A stretch of 64,000 bases of DNA, from contig OZ245892.1 of assembly GCA_965229605.1 (NCBI GenBank), positions 620,001-684,000 of the forward strand, read 5' to 3'. The translations under genes were made by a program, and so were the position numbers. The notes beneath the pieces are model-generated. The model did not search any database, was not told the origin of the DNA, and was given only the letters and a program-made list of their open reading frames with translations. Source of the stretch: G965229605 sp965229605 (GTDB taxonomy: Bacteria > Pseudomonadota > Alphaproteobacteria > CBDDJK01). Shown in pieces: positions 1-8,493 of this stretch (positions within the stretch are counted from its first letter, which is position 1; each line of letters begins with the position of its first letter).

Positions 1-651
1 ATTACCATCTGGTTTGCCTGGCAGCTTATTGAATTTATTGATGAAGCCGTTGTCCCGCTGATTCCGCGCCACCTTAATCCCGACACCTATTTGCGGGAGG
101 CTCTGGGCTTTAATATCGGTTTGCCTGGCCTTGGCGTGATTGTTCTTTTTGTGGCGATTACTTTGATCGGCGCCGCAACCGCCGGATTTGTCGGGCGCTG
201 GGTGGTCTCGTTATGGGAGCGCGGCCTAAACCGGATGCCGCTTATTCGAGGCATCTATCGGGTGGTGAAACAGCTGATTGAAACTATTTTGACCGACCAG
301 TCACAGGCGTTTCGCAAGGCTATTCTTCTTGAATATCCGCGCAAAGGCCTTTGGAGTCTGGGCTTTGTGAGTGCCGACCCGGCGGATCAGCGGTTGGCAA
401 AACTGACTGGCGAAGACCTGATCGCGGTTTTTGTGCCAACCACCCCCAATCCGACATCCGGCTTTTTGCTGTTTGTGCCACGCGCTGATGCGCATCCGCT
501 GGATATGCCGGTTGAAGAAGCTTTCAAGCTGCTGATTTCTATTGGTATTGTATCTGAACAGTCCCAAAAATCCGGCAATAAAAATGGCAATGTCATGGAG
601 GACAAAGGCAATCTTTCACTGTCCGCCCCTCCCGAGCCGGAAAAAAACTGA
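1..651 (+). CDS. DUF502 family membrane protein, 5' end outside window
   Basis: The reading frame is open from base 1 and ends in TGA at 649-651, so the N-terminus lies outside the window; 216 residues are visible. Two hydrophobic segments are seen, one at the very start and one around GVIVLFVAITLIGAATAG. A conserved run follows (NRMPLIRGIYRVVKQ, then VLLEYPRKG-like AILLEYPRKGLWSLGF and VFVPTTPNPTSGFLLFVP), which is typical of the DUF502 family of inner-membrane proteins. No biochemical function is established for the family. The tail is polar and charged. The next gene starts 1 base after the stop, so the two are probably cotranscribed. Confidence 0.85.
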   Translation: MTIWFAWQLIEFIDEAVVPLIPRHLNPDTYLREALGFNIGLPGLGVIVLFVAITLIGAATAGFVGRWVVSLWERGLNRMPLIRGIYRVVKQLIETILTDQSQAFRKAILLEYPRKGLWSLGFVSADPADQRLAKLTGEDLIAVFVPTTPNPTSGFLLFVPRADAHPLDMPVEEAFKLLISIGIVSEQSQKSGNKNGNVMEDKGNLSLSAPPEPEKN

Positions 652-652
652 C

Positions 653-1063
653 ATGATTGGACCGCTTAATCATATTGCGATTGCTGTGCCGGATTTGATC
701 GCGGCGCGTGCCCATTACCGGGACCGGCTTGGGGCAGAGACCTCCGACCCGGTTGATCTGCCGGAACACGGGGTGCGGGTTGTCTTTGTTCAGTTGCCCA
801 ATACCAAGGTTGAACTGCTGGAGCCGTTAGGCGACAATTCGCCGATTGCCGGGTTCTTGTCTCGTAATCCTGAAGGCGGGATGCATCATCTCTGTTTTGA
901 AGTTTCTGATATCTATCAGGCGGCAGAAAAATTAAAAACCGACGGGGCCAGAGTGCTTGGTGATGGAACCCCGCGCATCGGGGCGCACGGCAATCCGGTT
1001 CTTTTCCTCCATCCCAAGGATTTTAATGGCACTCTGATTGAACTTGAGGAAGTCGCCGCTTAA
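653..1063 (+). CDS. mce: Methylmalonyl-CoA epimerase
   Basis: This 136-residue protein has the length and pattern of methylmalonyl-CoA epimerase, a glyoxalase/VOC-fold metalloenzyme that interconverts (S)- and (R)-methylmalonyl-CoA in propionyl-CoA assimilation. It starts LNHIAIAVPDL, has the metal-binding region GGMHHLCFEV in the middle and ends with HPKDFNGTLIELEE. The ATG at 653 was chosen because it gives the family length and sits one base after the upstream stop; the frame is open further back to 542 but only across the preceding gene. Its stop TAA is interleaved with the stop of the convergent pcm gene (shared TTAA at 1060-1063). Mutase and carboxylase partners are not in the window. 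Confidence 0.93.
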   Translation: MIGPLNHIAIAVPDLIAARAHYRDRLGAETSDPVDLPEHGVRVVFVQLPNTKVELLEPLGDNSPIAGFLSRNPEGGMHHLCFEVSDIYQAAEKLKTDGARVLGDGTPRIGAHGNPVLFLHPKDFNGTLIELEEVAA

Positions 1064-1710
1064 GAAGCTGGTCCTGAGACCAGGGGCACAAAGCGGACCT
1101 CTGCCAATGTTTCTTCCTGCCAGCTGTTGGAACCATGGGTAATCCGCAGCAAGGATTGCGCCCCGCTTTGCGGTCCAACCGGCACAACCATAATGCCCCC
1201 CGGCTTGAGCTGTTGTAAAAGCTCCGCAGGAATATCCGGGCTGGCAGCCGTCACCATTATTTTATCAAATGGCGCATGGGTGGCCCAGCCGAGGCTGCCA
1301 TCGCCTGCGTGGGTGACAATATTTAAACAGTTATGCTGACGAAAACGCTGCTCCGCCTGTTTTAGAAGCGTTGGAATGCGTTCGATACTATACACAAATC
1401 GGCATAAATGCGACAAAATCATTGTCTGGTAACCAGACCCGGTTCCGACTTCCAAGGTGATATCGCGTGATGACAGGTTCAGACTCTGGCTCATCAGTCC
1501 AACCAGCGATGGCTGGCTGATGGTCTGGCCTTCGCCAATATCCAAAGCTGAATCCTCAAAGCTATGATGGCGCAGGGCCTTGGGAATAAAGCGGGCGCGG
1601 TCAACCTTCTCCATGGCTGAAAGAACTTTTGTGTCGGTCACTCCGGCACGCCGTAAAGCCAGCACCAGTGCCGCCCATCGGGATGATGAATCAGACCCTT
1701 CTGTCATCAT
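1060..1710 (-). CDS. pcm: Protein-L-isoaspartate O-methyltransferase
   Basis: The 216-residue product is a PCMT-family SAM-dependent methyltransferase, which in the canonical case methylates isoaspartyl residues in aged proteins. The SAM-binding motif I LEVGTGSGYQT lies at about 86-96, preceded by GQTISQP (61-67), which is diagnostic of the family, and followed by the acidic IERIPTL strand and KPGGIMVVPVG near 170. Its ATG overlaps the stop of the upstream exostosin-like gene by 4 bases (ATGA type), so it is the last gene of a four-gene minus-strand operon and probably translationally coupled. This context, with a radical SAM enzyme and glycosyltransferases, leaves open a specialised methylation role; the sequence itself looks canonical. 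Confidence 0.92.
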   Translation of the reverse strand: MMTEGSDSSSRWAALVLALRRAGVTDTKVLSAMEKVDRARFIPKALRHHSFEDSALDIGEGQTISQPSLVGLMSQSLNLSSRDITLEVGTGSGYQTMILSHLCRFVYSIERIPTLLKQAEQRFRQHNCLNIVTHAGDGSLGWATHAPFDKIMVTAASPDIPAELLQQLKPGGIMVVPVGPQSGAQSLLRITHGSNSWQEETLAEVRFVPLVSGPAS

Positions 1711-2750
1711 GTTTGCGGGTTTTGCTCCCGGGCCTTGTCAATCGCTTCTATTTCCAAAAGACCCTGGCGGATCATGGCCTCAAGGCTGGAAAAGGAATGG
1801 TCAAACCAGTAATTCAGGTTTTTTTGCATGGTTGCAATGCGCTCAGGCTTGATGAGTTTCAAGATGCCGGGAATATCCTTTATGCGGTCACTGGATACGC
1901 GCAGGGAAAAATCGGACCAGGGAACCGTGCGGTCAAATGGCAGCACCGCTTCATCTGAAATAATAATCGGGATGGTGCCAAAAGACATGGCCTCTGTCAG
2001 GCGATAGGATGTGGGGGTGTCACCGCGCGGAACCAGAGCAAAAATTGAATTTTGCATCAAATCAATAAATTCCGGGTCGCCGTTTTGCTTCAAGGCATCC
2101 AGCTTCATATCTTTATGTTTTTCATGTTCGGCAATCTGCACGACAATCTTTTCGCCGTCATGAATTTTAGAGAGTTTCTGGCGGGTATGGTGAGAAATCA
2201 CCCCGACAAACGAGGCCAGATGTCGCGGGTTGGGGCTGCGGGTTTTTCCGCCATCCCCGCGGACAATAGGCATCAGCGGCCAGCAAAAACAGTTGGGATT
2301 GATGTCTCTTTGAAATTCTTCAAGATTCATCGGAGAATAGTAAATATTCCGCAGGTTCTGCAGCGAAGGGGCCAATGTAAACCAGGAATGGGTGGAGGCC
2401 ATCCAAACTCGCCGGGTCGGGTTTTCAACCGCCCATTTTATAATCCTGTCGATATAATTTTTGAAAATCCCCTGCGTCCAGGCTTGGCGGGTAAAATGCT
2501 CAAGCGAATTTCCGCGCAAATAGTTGGTTTCACGAAAATCAGCCTTGTCGGTGATATCGGTTGTTGAATGTTTAGGCCAGTTGAGTTCCCCGATAGCATC
2601 TTCATAGGGAATAAAAAGATCGTAATGCGTTGAGCCCTCTGCGGTTTTTTCAGGCTTTGCGCTAATTTTCTTAACCGCCTCCAGGAACATATTCCAGTAA
2701 ATGGTCCGGGGCATACGGTCATCTTTCAAAAGATAGCCTATGGATGTCAT
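1707..2750 (-). CDS. Exostosin-like glycosyltransferase, copy 1
   Basis: This 347-residue protein resembles the exostosin (GT47-like) family: residues 236-285 contain FALVPRGDTPTSYRLTEAMS, then GTIPIII and LPFDRTVPWSDFS, the usual nucleotide-sugar-binding half of that fold. No signal peptide or membrane segment is seen, so the enzyme is probably cytoplasmic. It is a clear tandem paralogue of the next gene upstream (both begin MTSIG.LL.DD.MPRT and share NPNCFCWPLMP). The start overlaps the stop of copy 2 by 4 bases and its own stop overlaps the pcm start by 4 bases. The sugar donor and acceptor cannot be inferred from the sequence. Confidence 0.8.
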   Translation of the reverse strand: MTSIGYLLKDDRMPRTIYWNMFLEAVKKISAKPEKTAEGSTHYDLFIPYEDAIGELNWPKHSTTDITDKADFRETNYLRGNSLEHFTRQAWTQGIFKNYIDRIIKWAVENPTRRVWMASTHSWFTLAPSLQNLRNIYYSPMNLEEFQRDINPNCFCWPLMPIVRGDGGKTRSPNPRHLASFVGVISHHTRQKLSKIHDGEKIVVQIAEHEKHKDMKLDALKQNGDPEFIDLMQNSIFALVPRGDTPTSYRLTEAMSFGTIPIIISDEAVLPFDRTVPWSDFSLRVSSDRIKDIPGILKLIKPERIATMQKNLNYWFDHSFSSLEAMIRQGLLEIEAIDKAREQNPQT

Positions 2751-3781
2751 TTTCTTGCTTCTCTTTCCAGGTCGATGGCTTCTATTTCCAGAAGAGCTTG
2801 TTGGATCATGGCCTCCAGGCTTGAAAAGGCTTTATCGAACCAATAGGCAAGATTGCGCTGCATCTCTTCGATGCGGGCTGCACTGATCGAGCGTAGAATT
2901 CCTGGAATATGGGTGATGTTATCGCCTGCGATCTGAATAGAGAAATCAGGCCAGGGGACTGTGCGGTCAAAAGGCAGCACGCCGCCATCTGCGATAATGA
3001 CGGGGATGGTCCCAAAAGACAGGGCTTCGGTGAGGCGGTAGGAGGTTGTCGAATCGCCACGCGGGACGAGTGCAAAGGTTGAATTTTGCATGAGGTGTGT
3101 AAATTCGGGGTCTGTTCTTTTTTCTAGCGAGTCGAGTTTGATTTCTTTATGTTTTGTTCCCGGGACGAGTTTGACGAGAATATCTTTATCGTTATGGATT
3201 GTTGCGAGTTGCTTTCTGACCGGGTGGGTTTGCGCGCCGAGGAAAGAGGCGAGATAGCGGGGCTTTTTGGCTTTTTGGTTTCTGTCGCCTCTGGTTACGG
3301 GCATCAGAGGCCAGCAGAAGCAATTAGGGTTGATATCGCGTTGGTGGTGTTGGAGGTTCATCTGGGAATAATAGACATTTTTTAATTTTTCCAAGGGGAT
3401 GGAGAGCGAGTACCAGGAATGGGCGAGGACGATCCATAGCCGTTGATCGGGATTTTGTTGGGCCCAGGGGAGGATTTGGTTGATATAGCGCATGACGATA
3501 CCTTTTCCATCGATATATTTATGATGGTGGCTGAGGGTGCGGGAGCGCAGGTCGTTGGTTTCCTTGTAATCGGCTTTTCGGGTGACATCGGTTGTGGCGT
3601 ATTTGGGCCAGTTGAGTTCTGCGGCGAGGTCTTCTTGGGGGATAAAGAGGTCATAGCGGGGTTTTCCGTCCTGACCTGTGCGTGGAGCGGAGGCTATTTT
3701 CTGTGTTGCATCAAGGAACATCTGCCAATAGACGGTCCTTGGCATATCGTCATCGCGCAGGAGCCAGCCGATGGAGGTCAT
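2747..3781 (-). CDS. Exostosin-like glycosyltransferase, copy 2
   Basis: The 344-residue product is a tandem duplicate of the neighbouring exostosin-like protein, with the same start (MTSIGWLLRDDDMPRT), the same DINPNCFCWPLMPV block and the same C-terminal signature FALVPRGDSTTSYRLTEALS plus LPFDRTVPWPDFS. Retention of both copies with similar length suggests two active enzymes rather than a decaying duplicate. It lies 9 bases downstream of the radical SAM gene and overlaps copy 1 by 4 bases, so the unit reads radical SAM, copy 2, copy 1, pcm. A role in glycan or small-molecule decoration is inferred, not shown. Confidence 0.8.
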   Translation of the reverse strand: MTSIGWLLRDDDMPRTVYWQMFLDATQKIASAPRTGQDGKPRYDLFIPQEDLAAELNWPKYATTDVTRKADYKETNDLRSRTLSHHHKYIDGKGIVMRYINQILPWAQQNPDQRLWIVLAHSWYSLSIPLEKLKNVYYSQMNLQHHQRDINPNCFCWPLMPVTRGDRNQKAKKPRYLASFLGAQTHPVRKQLATIHNDKDILVKLVPGTKHKEIKLDSLEKRTDPEFTHLMQNSTFALVPRGDSTTSYRLTEALSFGTIPVIIADGGVLPFDRTVPWPDFSIQIAGDNITHIPGILRSISAARIEEMQRNLAYWFDKAFSSLEAMIQQALLEIEAIDLEREARK

Positions 3782-3790
3782 GCAAAAAAA

Positions 3791-5314
3791 TCAGCTGGCG
3801 GCGAGTTGGGGGGAGGTGGTTTTTCGCAAGATAAATTCTGGGATTTGCTGGCCCATGGAGTGTTCATAGAGCAGGGCGGCCCGGCTGGGATTAAAGGGGA
3901 TAGACAGACGTTTGCGCACAGAGTTTTCAAGTTCGTCGCGCATATCGACCAGTTCTTTGGAGGTCAGATAGTCGGTAAAGACGAAGGCCTGATAGTTTTC
4001 ACCCGGTATTCCTTTATAATAGTCGGCGGTGGTTGCATAGTCGATTTCAACGGCATGGAGCCGGTCTTTGGTGCGCGGCTGCGTATAGGTCCACACACCT
4101 TTTTTATCGGGATGTGGCAAGGCCAGATCATAGTAAGGCGTTCCCGGATAGGTGGCAATCACGGTGCAGTCAAAATCGTCAACCCCGGTTTCGACCAGCC
4201 AATTTTCGATGGCTTCGACGCTTTCGGGGCTTTCGCCGGGATGGCCGATAGACATCAGCGCTTTGACGTTCAGGCCATATTTGGCGGCAATTTCAACAAC
4301 GCGTGTATTGTCTTCAAGGGTTGCGCGCTTTTCAATATTCACCAGAATGCGTGGGTCAGCCGCTTCAAAGCCGCATAGAAGCCAGCGGAATCCGGCCTGA
4401 TACATGACTTCGGCCTGGCGTTCTGTGAAAAGTTCGGCCTTGATAAAGCCGCGCAGGCGGAAGGAAACGCCAAGCCGCTCTTGCAGAGCGATCAGGCGTT
4501 CCATCAAGTCAACCATGCTGGTATTTACATTGAGTTCATCATCGTAGAACATAAAGCCGGTATAGCCATATGTTTTATGAAGCATTTCTATTTCATCGAC
4601 AATGACCTGATTGGGCCTTGTGCGGATAACCCGCAGACTATGGGCATTGCGTCCACCGCAAAATCCGCAATGGAACGGGCAGCCAAGCTGGGCAATCAGG
4701 CTGGTGGCCTTATGGCCTTCGATGGCATAATTATAAGAATCCATATCGACCAGATGGCGGGCTGGCATCGGCGTTTGGGCATAGGCATCATTGGACATGA
4801 AAAACTGGCCTTTGCGGCTGTCGCCGTCAATCAGTTTCGGGCTATCGTCTTTCAAGGCTTCCATGATGGCCAGTTCGCCATCGCCGACACAGACAGTATC
4901 AAAGGTTTTCAGAATATTTTGCAATTCCTGATGACCGCGCCCCTGGCGGTTTTGCTTTTTTTCAAGCCGGTCGGCGGCAAAGGTCAGGGTGGCATGCGGC
5001 CCGCCAAGCATCACCTTGCGATCCGGGGCAAGCTGGCGGATACGTTCTACAATTTTGCAGACATAGGGAAATTGCGGGGTTGTTGCGGTCAGCCCGATGA
5101 TATCCGAGGCCGGGAGCTTGAGGAAATCTTCCATGGCTTCCAGATAATTCTGAATGCCCGAGAGATCGAGGACACGAACCTGATGCCCGGCTTTTTCAAG
5201 CACTGCTGCGACCTTTAAAATTCCCAAAGAGACAAACACACGTTCATCCAGCAGAAAGCCTGATGGCGGGATAACAAGGTCGATAGATTTAGTGATATTG
5301 ATTGAATCTGTCAT
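3791..5314 (-). CDS. B12-binding-domain radical SAM protein
   Basis: The 507-residue protein has an N-terminal Rossmann-like region of the cobalamin-binding type (about 10-150, with VMLGGPHATL at 101-110) followed by a radical SAM domain with the 4Fe-4S motif C212-x3-C216-x2-C219 (GCPFHCGFCGG). This architecture is shared by BchE-like cyclases and by many B12-dependent methylases; the classical cobalamin-binding DxHxxG motif is not seen, so cofactor use is uncertain. ATG at 5314 is preceded by GAAGG at a suitable distance. It is the first gene of the operon with two exostosin-like proteins and pcm. The substrate cannot be told from the sequence. Confidence 0.85.
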   Translation of the reverse strand: MTDSINITKSIDLVIPPSGFLLDERVFVSLGILKVAAVLEKAGHQVRVLDLSGIQNYLEAMEDFLKLPASDIIGLTATTPQFPYVCKIVERIRQLAPDRKVMLGGPHATLTFAADRLEKKQNRQGRGHQELQNILKTFDTVCVGDGELAIMEALKDDSPKLIDGDSRKGQFFMSNDAYAQTPMPARHLVDMDSYNYAIEGHKATSLIAQLGCPFHCGFCGGRNAHSLRVIRTRPNQVIVDEIEMLHKTYGYTGFMFYDDELNVNTSMVDLMERLIALQERLGVSFRLRGFIKAELFTERQAEVMYQAGFRWLLCGFEAADPRILVNIEKRATLEDNTRVVEIAAKYGLNVKALMSIGHPGESPESVEAIENWLVETGVDDFDCTVIATYPGTPYYDLALPHPDKKGVWTYTQPRTKDRLHAVEIDYATTADYYKGIPGENYQAFVFTDYLTSKELVDMRDELENSVRKRLSIPFNPSRAALLYEHSMGQQIPEFILRKTTSPQLAAS

Positions 5315-5408
5315 AACATGGCCTTCAGATAACCGAATTGGTCGCTAACCGAATGGGTTGTCATATTTTATATCAATAATCATGCCGTTAATCATTCTTG
5401 ACGGCAGT

Positions 5409-5456
5409 AATTGTGATCACATCAATGTTGATGCTTGCCCAATGTTGAATGCTTGC
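5409..5456 (-). promoter_or_regulatory. Candidate operator upstream of the radical SAM operon
   Basis: Two signals overlap here about 100-140 bases upstream of the radical SAM start. TGTGATCACA (5412-5421) is a perfect palindrome and CATCAATGTTGATG (5420-5433) is an inverted repeat. In addition AATGTTGATGCTTGC and AATGTTGAATGCTTGC recur as direct repeats at 5424-5438 and 5441-5456. Downstream, toward the gene, TATAAA on the minus strand could be a -10 box without a good -35, which would fit an activator-dependent promoter. The regulator is not identifiable. Confidence 0.4.
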
Positions 5457-5490
5457 TTTTTATCGGTGATTCTTCACGAATCAGCAAGTG

Positions 5491-6069
5491 CTACCTTATA
5501 TAGACGATTACCATCGGAAATTCAATATCAAGCGCGGCCTGAAAAATATGAATATGATCAGGTGCCACGCCCATATCAAGCAGACTTTGTCGCACTCTTT
5601 TGGCGTAGGATTCACTTTGCTCCAGGGCGGCAGTTGAATCATCAATCGCCAGAGCCAGGATATCGTAATCAACCAGATTATTTTCCACTGCCCCATGTTT
5701 TTCATCCAGCATTTCCAGCACGCTAAACAGGCTGTTTTGATAGGCTGTTGCAGCTGTGCGAAAGACGATGCGTAAGATCGGTTGTGAAATTTTATCGCCC
5801 GGAGATTGATCAGCAGGAAGCTGATCAGCATCAGGCGCACTGTCAGCTGTTTGAGCCGCCTCAAGCGGATCATTTTCAACTTCTGAATCTTCAACTGTTT
5901 CATCAGCTGTTTGTTCTTCGGTCTGTTCTTTTGGGGTCTGTTCTTTTGGGGGCTGTTCTGATGGATTCTCGTCTGCTTCCGGGGAGGGCCAGAGAACTGA
6001 CCCGCAGCCTCCAACCCCTAAAAACAGGCTGAACAGGGCTGGAAGCAGCAAGCTGTGCAGAATTGACAT
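5491..6069 (-). CDS. Putative lipoprotein, unknown function
   Basis: With the ATG at 6069 the product is 192 residues and begins with a lipoprotein signal (SILHSLLLPALFSLFLG then VGGC, Cys 22). A low-complexity acidic stretch rich in Glu, Gln, Thr and Pro follows (about 30-95), then a compact C-terminal domain of about 90 residues containing LRIVFRTAATAYQNSLF and ending IEFPMVIVYIR. The frame is open further upstream to 6204, but that would bury the signal sequence and run into the divergent gene. I do not recognise the C-terminal domain. The Gln/Thr stretch carries a 15-bp tandem duplication. Membrane anchoring is inferred from the lipobox. Confidence 0.6.
   Translation of the reverse strand: MSILHSLLLPALFSLFLGVGGCGSVLWPSPEADENPSEQPPKEQTPKEQTEEQTADETVEDSEVENDPLEAAQTADSAPDADQLPADQSPGDKISQPILRIVFRTAATAYQNSLFSVLEMLDEKHGAVENNLVDYDILALAIDDSTAALEQSESYAKRVRQSLLDMGVAPDHIHIFQAALDIEFPMVIVYIR
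5923..5952. repeat. 15-bp tandem duplication in lipoprotein gene
   Basis: CTGTTCTTTTGGGGT at 5923-5937 is followed directly by CTGTTCTTTTGGGGG at 5938-5952, 14 of 15 bases identical. The duplication is in frame and adds five residues (PKEQT type) to the acidic linker of the lipoprotein. Confidence 0.85.
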
Positions 6070-6133
6070 CTTCCAGATATATTTTACCTGTAGATATCTT
6101 GCATATAATTGTAATTTTTGGTCTAGTGTCCGC

Positions 6134-8401
6134 ATGAATGTAGCCTGGATTTCTTCCTTTTTATACAATGCCTGCTTTGTGGCGCGAAAGCCATTGCGGG
6201 TCAAGTCTTCTTGGCTTGTCCTTAGCGCATTTCTGCTGTTTTCAGTTCTTGCCGCCGCTTCTGTTTTGCCGGAGAAGGCCCGGGGGCAAGATTATTCCCC
6301 CTCTACAGGCTTGGCGAGTGATGAGCCCTATATCCATCCAGCTTTGAGCAAACCGCCCTATCTGATTTCTGAATGGAAAACTCTTCCGGCCAATTATAAC
6401 GGGCCTGTCCTGCTTGGCCTTGTTCTGCCTTTAAATGAGGGCTGGAAGACCTATTGGCGTGATCCGGGCGATGCCGGGCTGCCTACCCGCCTGACCCTGC
6501 GCCCGGAAAGCCGGAACGTGCAGGAGATATCTTTGCACTGGCCACTGCCGGAACGCATGGAGCTTTTAGGACTCTCCACCTTTGGCTACGGGTCTGATCA
6601 AAGCGGGCGGGTTGTCCTGCCGGTTGAGGTGCAAGCCATTGATCCAGACCAGCCCCTCGTGCTGGAGGCCACGGCGGACTATCTGGTCTGCAAAACAATT
6701 TGCCTGCCAATGCGCGACCCGCTTTCCATTACGTTAGAACCAGCACCGTCAGGGGATGGCGTGAAAGGGGCGGAGGCCGGGCTTATTTCAGAAGCAATGG
6801 CGCGGGTGCCCCCAATGCGCCAGCTTAACCAGCCGTCTGAACCTCGTCTTTTACATGTCGCACGCGGGCAAGAGGGCGACCAGCTTGTTCTGGAAGCGCA
6901 GGTCTGGTCCTCGCAATGGACAAGCCCCGAATTGATTGTCGAGGATGGCACCGGCATTGCTTTTGAAGCCCCGGTCTTTACCCCTGAACCCGATATTGGC
7001 CCCGGCTATGGACGGCTGCGGGTTTCCCGCCCTCTTTCCAGCTATAGCGAAAATAACGCGCAGACGATCCGCCTCACCCTTTATGATGGCAAAAAATCCG
7101 CCGAATTTACCTTGCCAGCAACCGATTTGCTGCCCTTGCAGCCACGCCCCCCAGAAACAGGCTTGCACTGGGTCTATATGCTCTCGCTTGCCCTGCTTGG
7201 CGGCTTTATCCTGAACCTCATGCCTTGTGTGCTGCCCGTCCTCTCCTTGAAAATCATCGGGCTGGTGCAATTTAACCCGGAAAAAAACCACCATAAAAAA
7301 AGCCATATGATCGCAACAGCCGCCGGAATCCTCTTTACCTTCTGGCTGTTTGCCCTTGTAGCCTGGATTTTGCGGCAGGCCTCTATTCAGGTCGGATGGG
7401 GAATGCAGTTTCACTCCCCCCTGTTCGCCGGGGGAATGATGGTGGCGCTCAGCATCTTTATGGCCCATCTGCTGGGGCTATTCAGCTTCCCCCTCCCGGC
7501 ATTCTTGGCCAAAACAGGCGCCTTGCGCACCGATTATGCCGGGTCTTTCCTGACCGGTGTCACCGCAACCCTGCTGGCGACACCCTGCACCGCCCCTTTC
7601 CTCGGCACAGCGATTGGATTTGCCCTGACCGGAAATGCCCTTGATATCGCAATGATCTTTACCGGTCTTGGTGTGGGAATGGCGCTTCCCTATCTGTTGA
7701 TCGCGCTGTTTTGGCGGTCCAGTTCATCAGCAAAAACAGGCGTCCGAATCTTGCCTAAATCATTTTTACTCAAACCAGGGCCATGGCTTGCCTATATCAA
7801 GCCCGTGATGTCACTGCCTCTGTTCGGGACCATGCTCTGGCTCTGCTGGATTTTATCAGGCCAGGTCGGAACCGATAAAGCCTTGATAATTCTGGCAGCC
7901 TGTTCGACCGGGCTTTTACTGCTTGCAGGCAACCGGCTGATATCTGCCCCTGCTTTAAACCCGGCAGGCTGGGTGGTGCTTGCCGGGGCCCTTATCCTGA
8001 CCGGCTGGGCTGACAGACAGGCGATAGCCGCAAGCGCACTTGAAGATGACCTGCCTTTCCAAGCCTTTGAGCCCGACCAGATTCCGCAGCTTGTTGAAGA
8101 GGGAAAGACCGTCTTTGTTGATATCACCGCAAAATGGTGTCTGACCTGCCAGTGGAATAAAAGCACTGTTCTTTTGCGTGATCCGGTGCGCAGCCACCTG
8201 ATGTCTGAAAATATCGTTTTGATGCAAGGGGACTGGACCTTGCCGGACCCTGCTATTGCCGATTATCTCAATAGTTTTAATCGGTTTGGCATCCCTTTTA
8301 ATGCGGTTTATTCAGCCGCAATGCCGCACGGGCATGCGCTGCCAGAACTTTTAAGTCCAGAGAATGTTCTGCGTCATCTCCCGCAGGATATCTCAAGCTA
8401 A
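6134..8401 (+). CDS. DsbD-family protein-disulfide reductase
   Basis: The 755-residue protein combines a periplasmic N-terminal domain (about 60-340, with the Cys pair C186-KTI-C190), an eight-helix-like membrane domain with the two DsbD/CcdA cysteine motifs NLMPCVLPVLS (C364) and LATPCTAPFLG (C485), and a C-terminal thioredoxin-like domain with the active site WCLTC (C669/C672). It would pass electrons from cytoplasmic thioredoxin to periplasmic thiol proteins, as in DsbD/ScsB proteins. The N-terminal signal is around SSWLVLSAFLLFSVLAAAS. ATG 6134 is used; a TTG at 6194 just before the signal peptide is an equally possible start. The gene is divergent from the lipoprotein gene. Confidence 0.88.
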   Translation: MNVAWISSFLYNACFVARKPLRVKSSWLVLSAFLLFSVLAAASVLPEKARGQDYSPSTGLASDEPYIHPALSKPPYLISEWKTLPANYNGPVLLGLVLPLNEGWKTYWRDPGDAGLPTRLTLRPESRNVQEISLHWPLPERMELLGLSTFGYGSDQSGRVVLPVEVQAIDPDQPLVLEATADYLVCKTICLPMRDPLSITLEPAPSGDGVKGAEAGLISEAMARVPPMRQLNQPSEPRLLHVARGQEGDQLVLEAQVWSSQWTSPELIVEDGTGIAFEAPVFTPEPDIGPGYGRLRVSRPLSSYSENNAQTIRLTLYDGKKSAEFTLPATDLLPLQPRPPETGLHWVYMLSLALLGGFILNLMPCVLPVLSLKIIGLVQFNPEKNHHKKSHMIATAAGILFTFWLFALVAWILRQASIQVGWGMQFHSPLFAGGMMVALSIFMAHLLGLFSFPLPAFLAKTGALRTDYAGSFLTGVTATLLATPCTAPFLGTAIGFALTGNALDIAMIFTGLGVGMALPYLLIALFWRSSSSAKTGVRILPKSFLLKPGPWLAYIKPVMSLPLFGTMLWLCWILSGQVGTDKALIILAACSTGLLLLAGNRLISAPALNPAGWVVLAGALILTGWADRQAIAASALEDDLPFQAFEPDQIPQLVEEGKTVFVDITAKWCLTCQWNKSTVLLRDPVRSHLMSENIVLMQGDWTLPDPAIADYLNSFNRFGIPFNAVYSAAMPHGHALPELLSPENVLRHLPQDISS

Positions 8402-8493
8402 GTGGTCCTGCCCCCTGGCATTGCAGATGCGGTTAAAGTCCGCTATGAAATCTTTAAAACAAAGCTAACAGCGCGTTATTGAAGGAGAGAGAG

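Noticed and set aside
542..652. Longer N-terminus for methylmalonyl-CoA epimerase
   Set aside because: The extension overlaps the DUF502 gene in another frame and makes the protein too long; ATG 653 gives the family length.
1069..1084. CTGGTC-CTGA-GACCAG hairpin at the mce/pcm junction as terminator
   Set aside because: It is coding for the pcm C-terminus and has no T-run on either strand.
6946..6961. Exact sigma-54-like TGGCAC-N5-TTGCT
   Set aside because: Lies deep inside the DsbD-family coding region with no gene start nearby; kept only as a reminder that such matches arise by chance.
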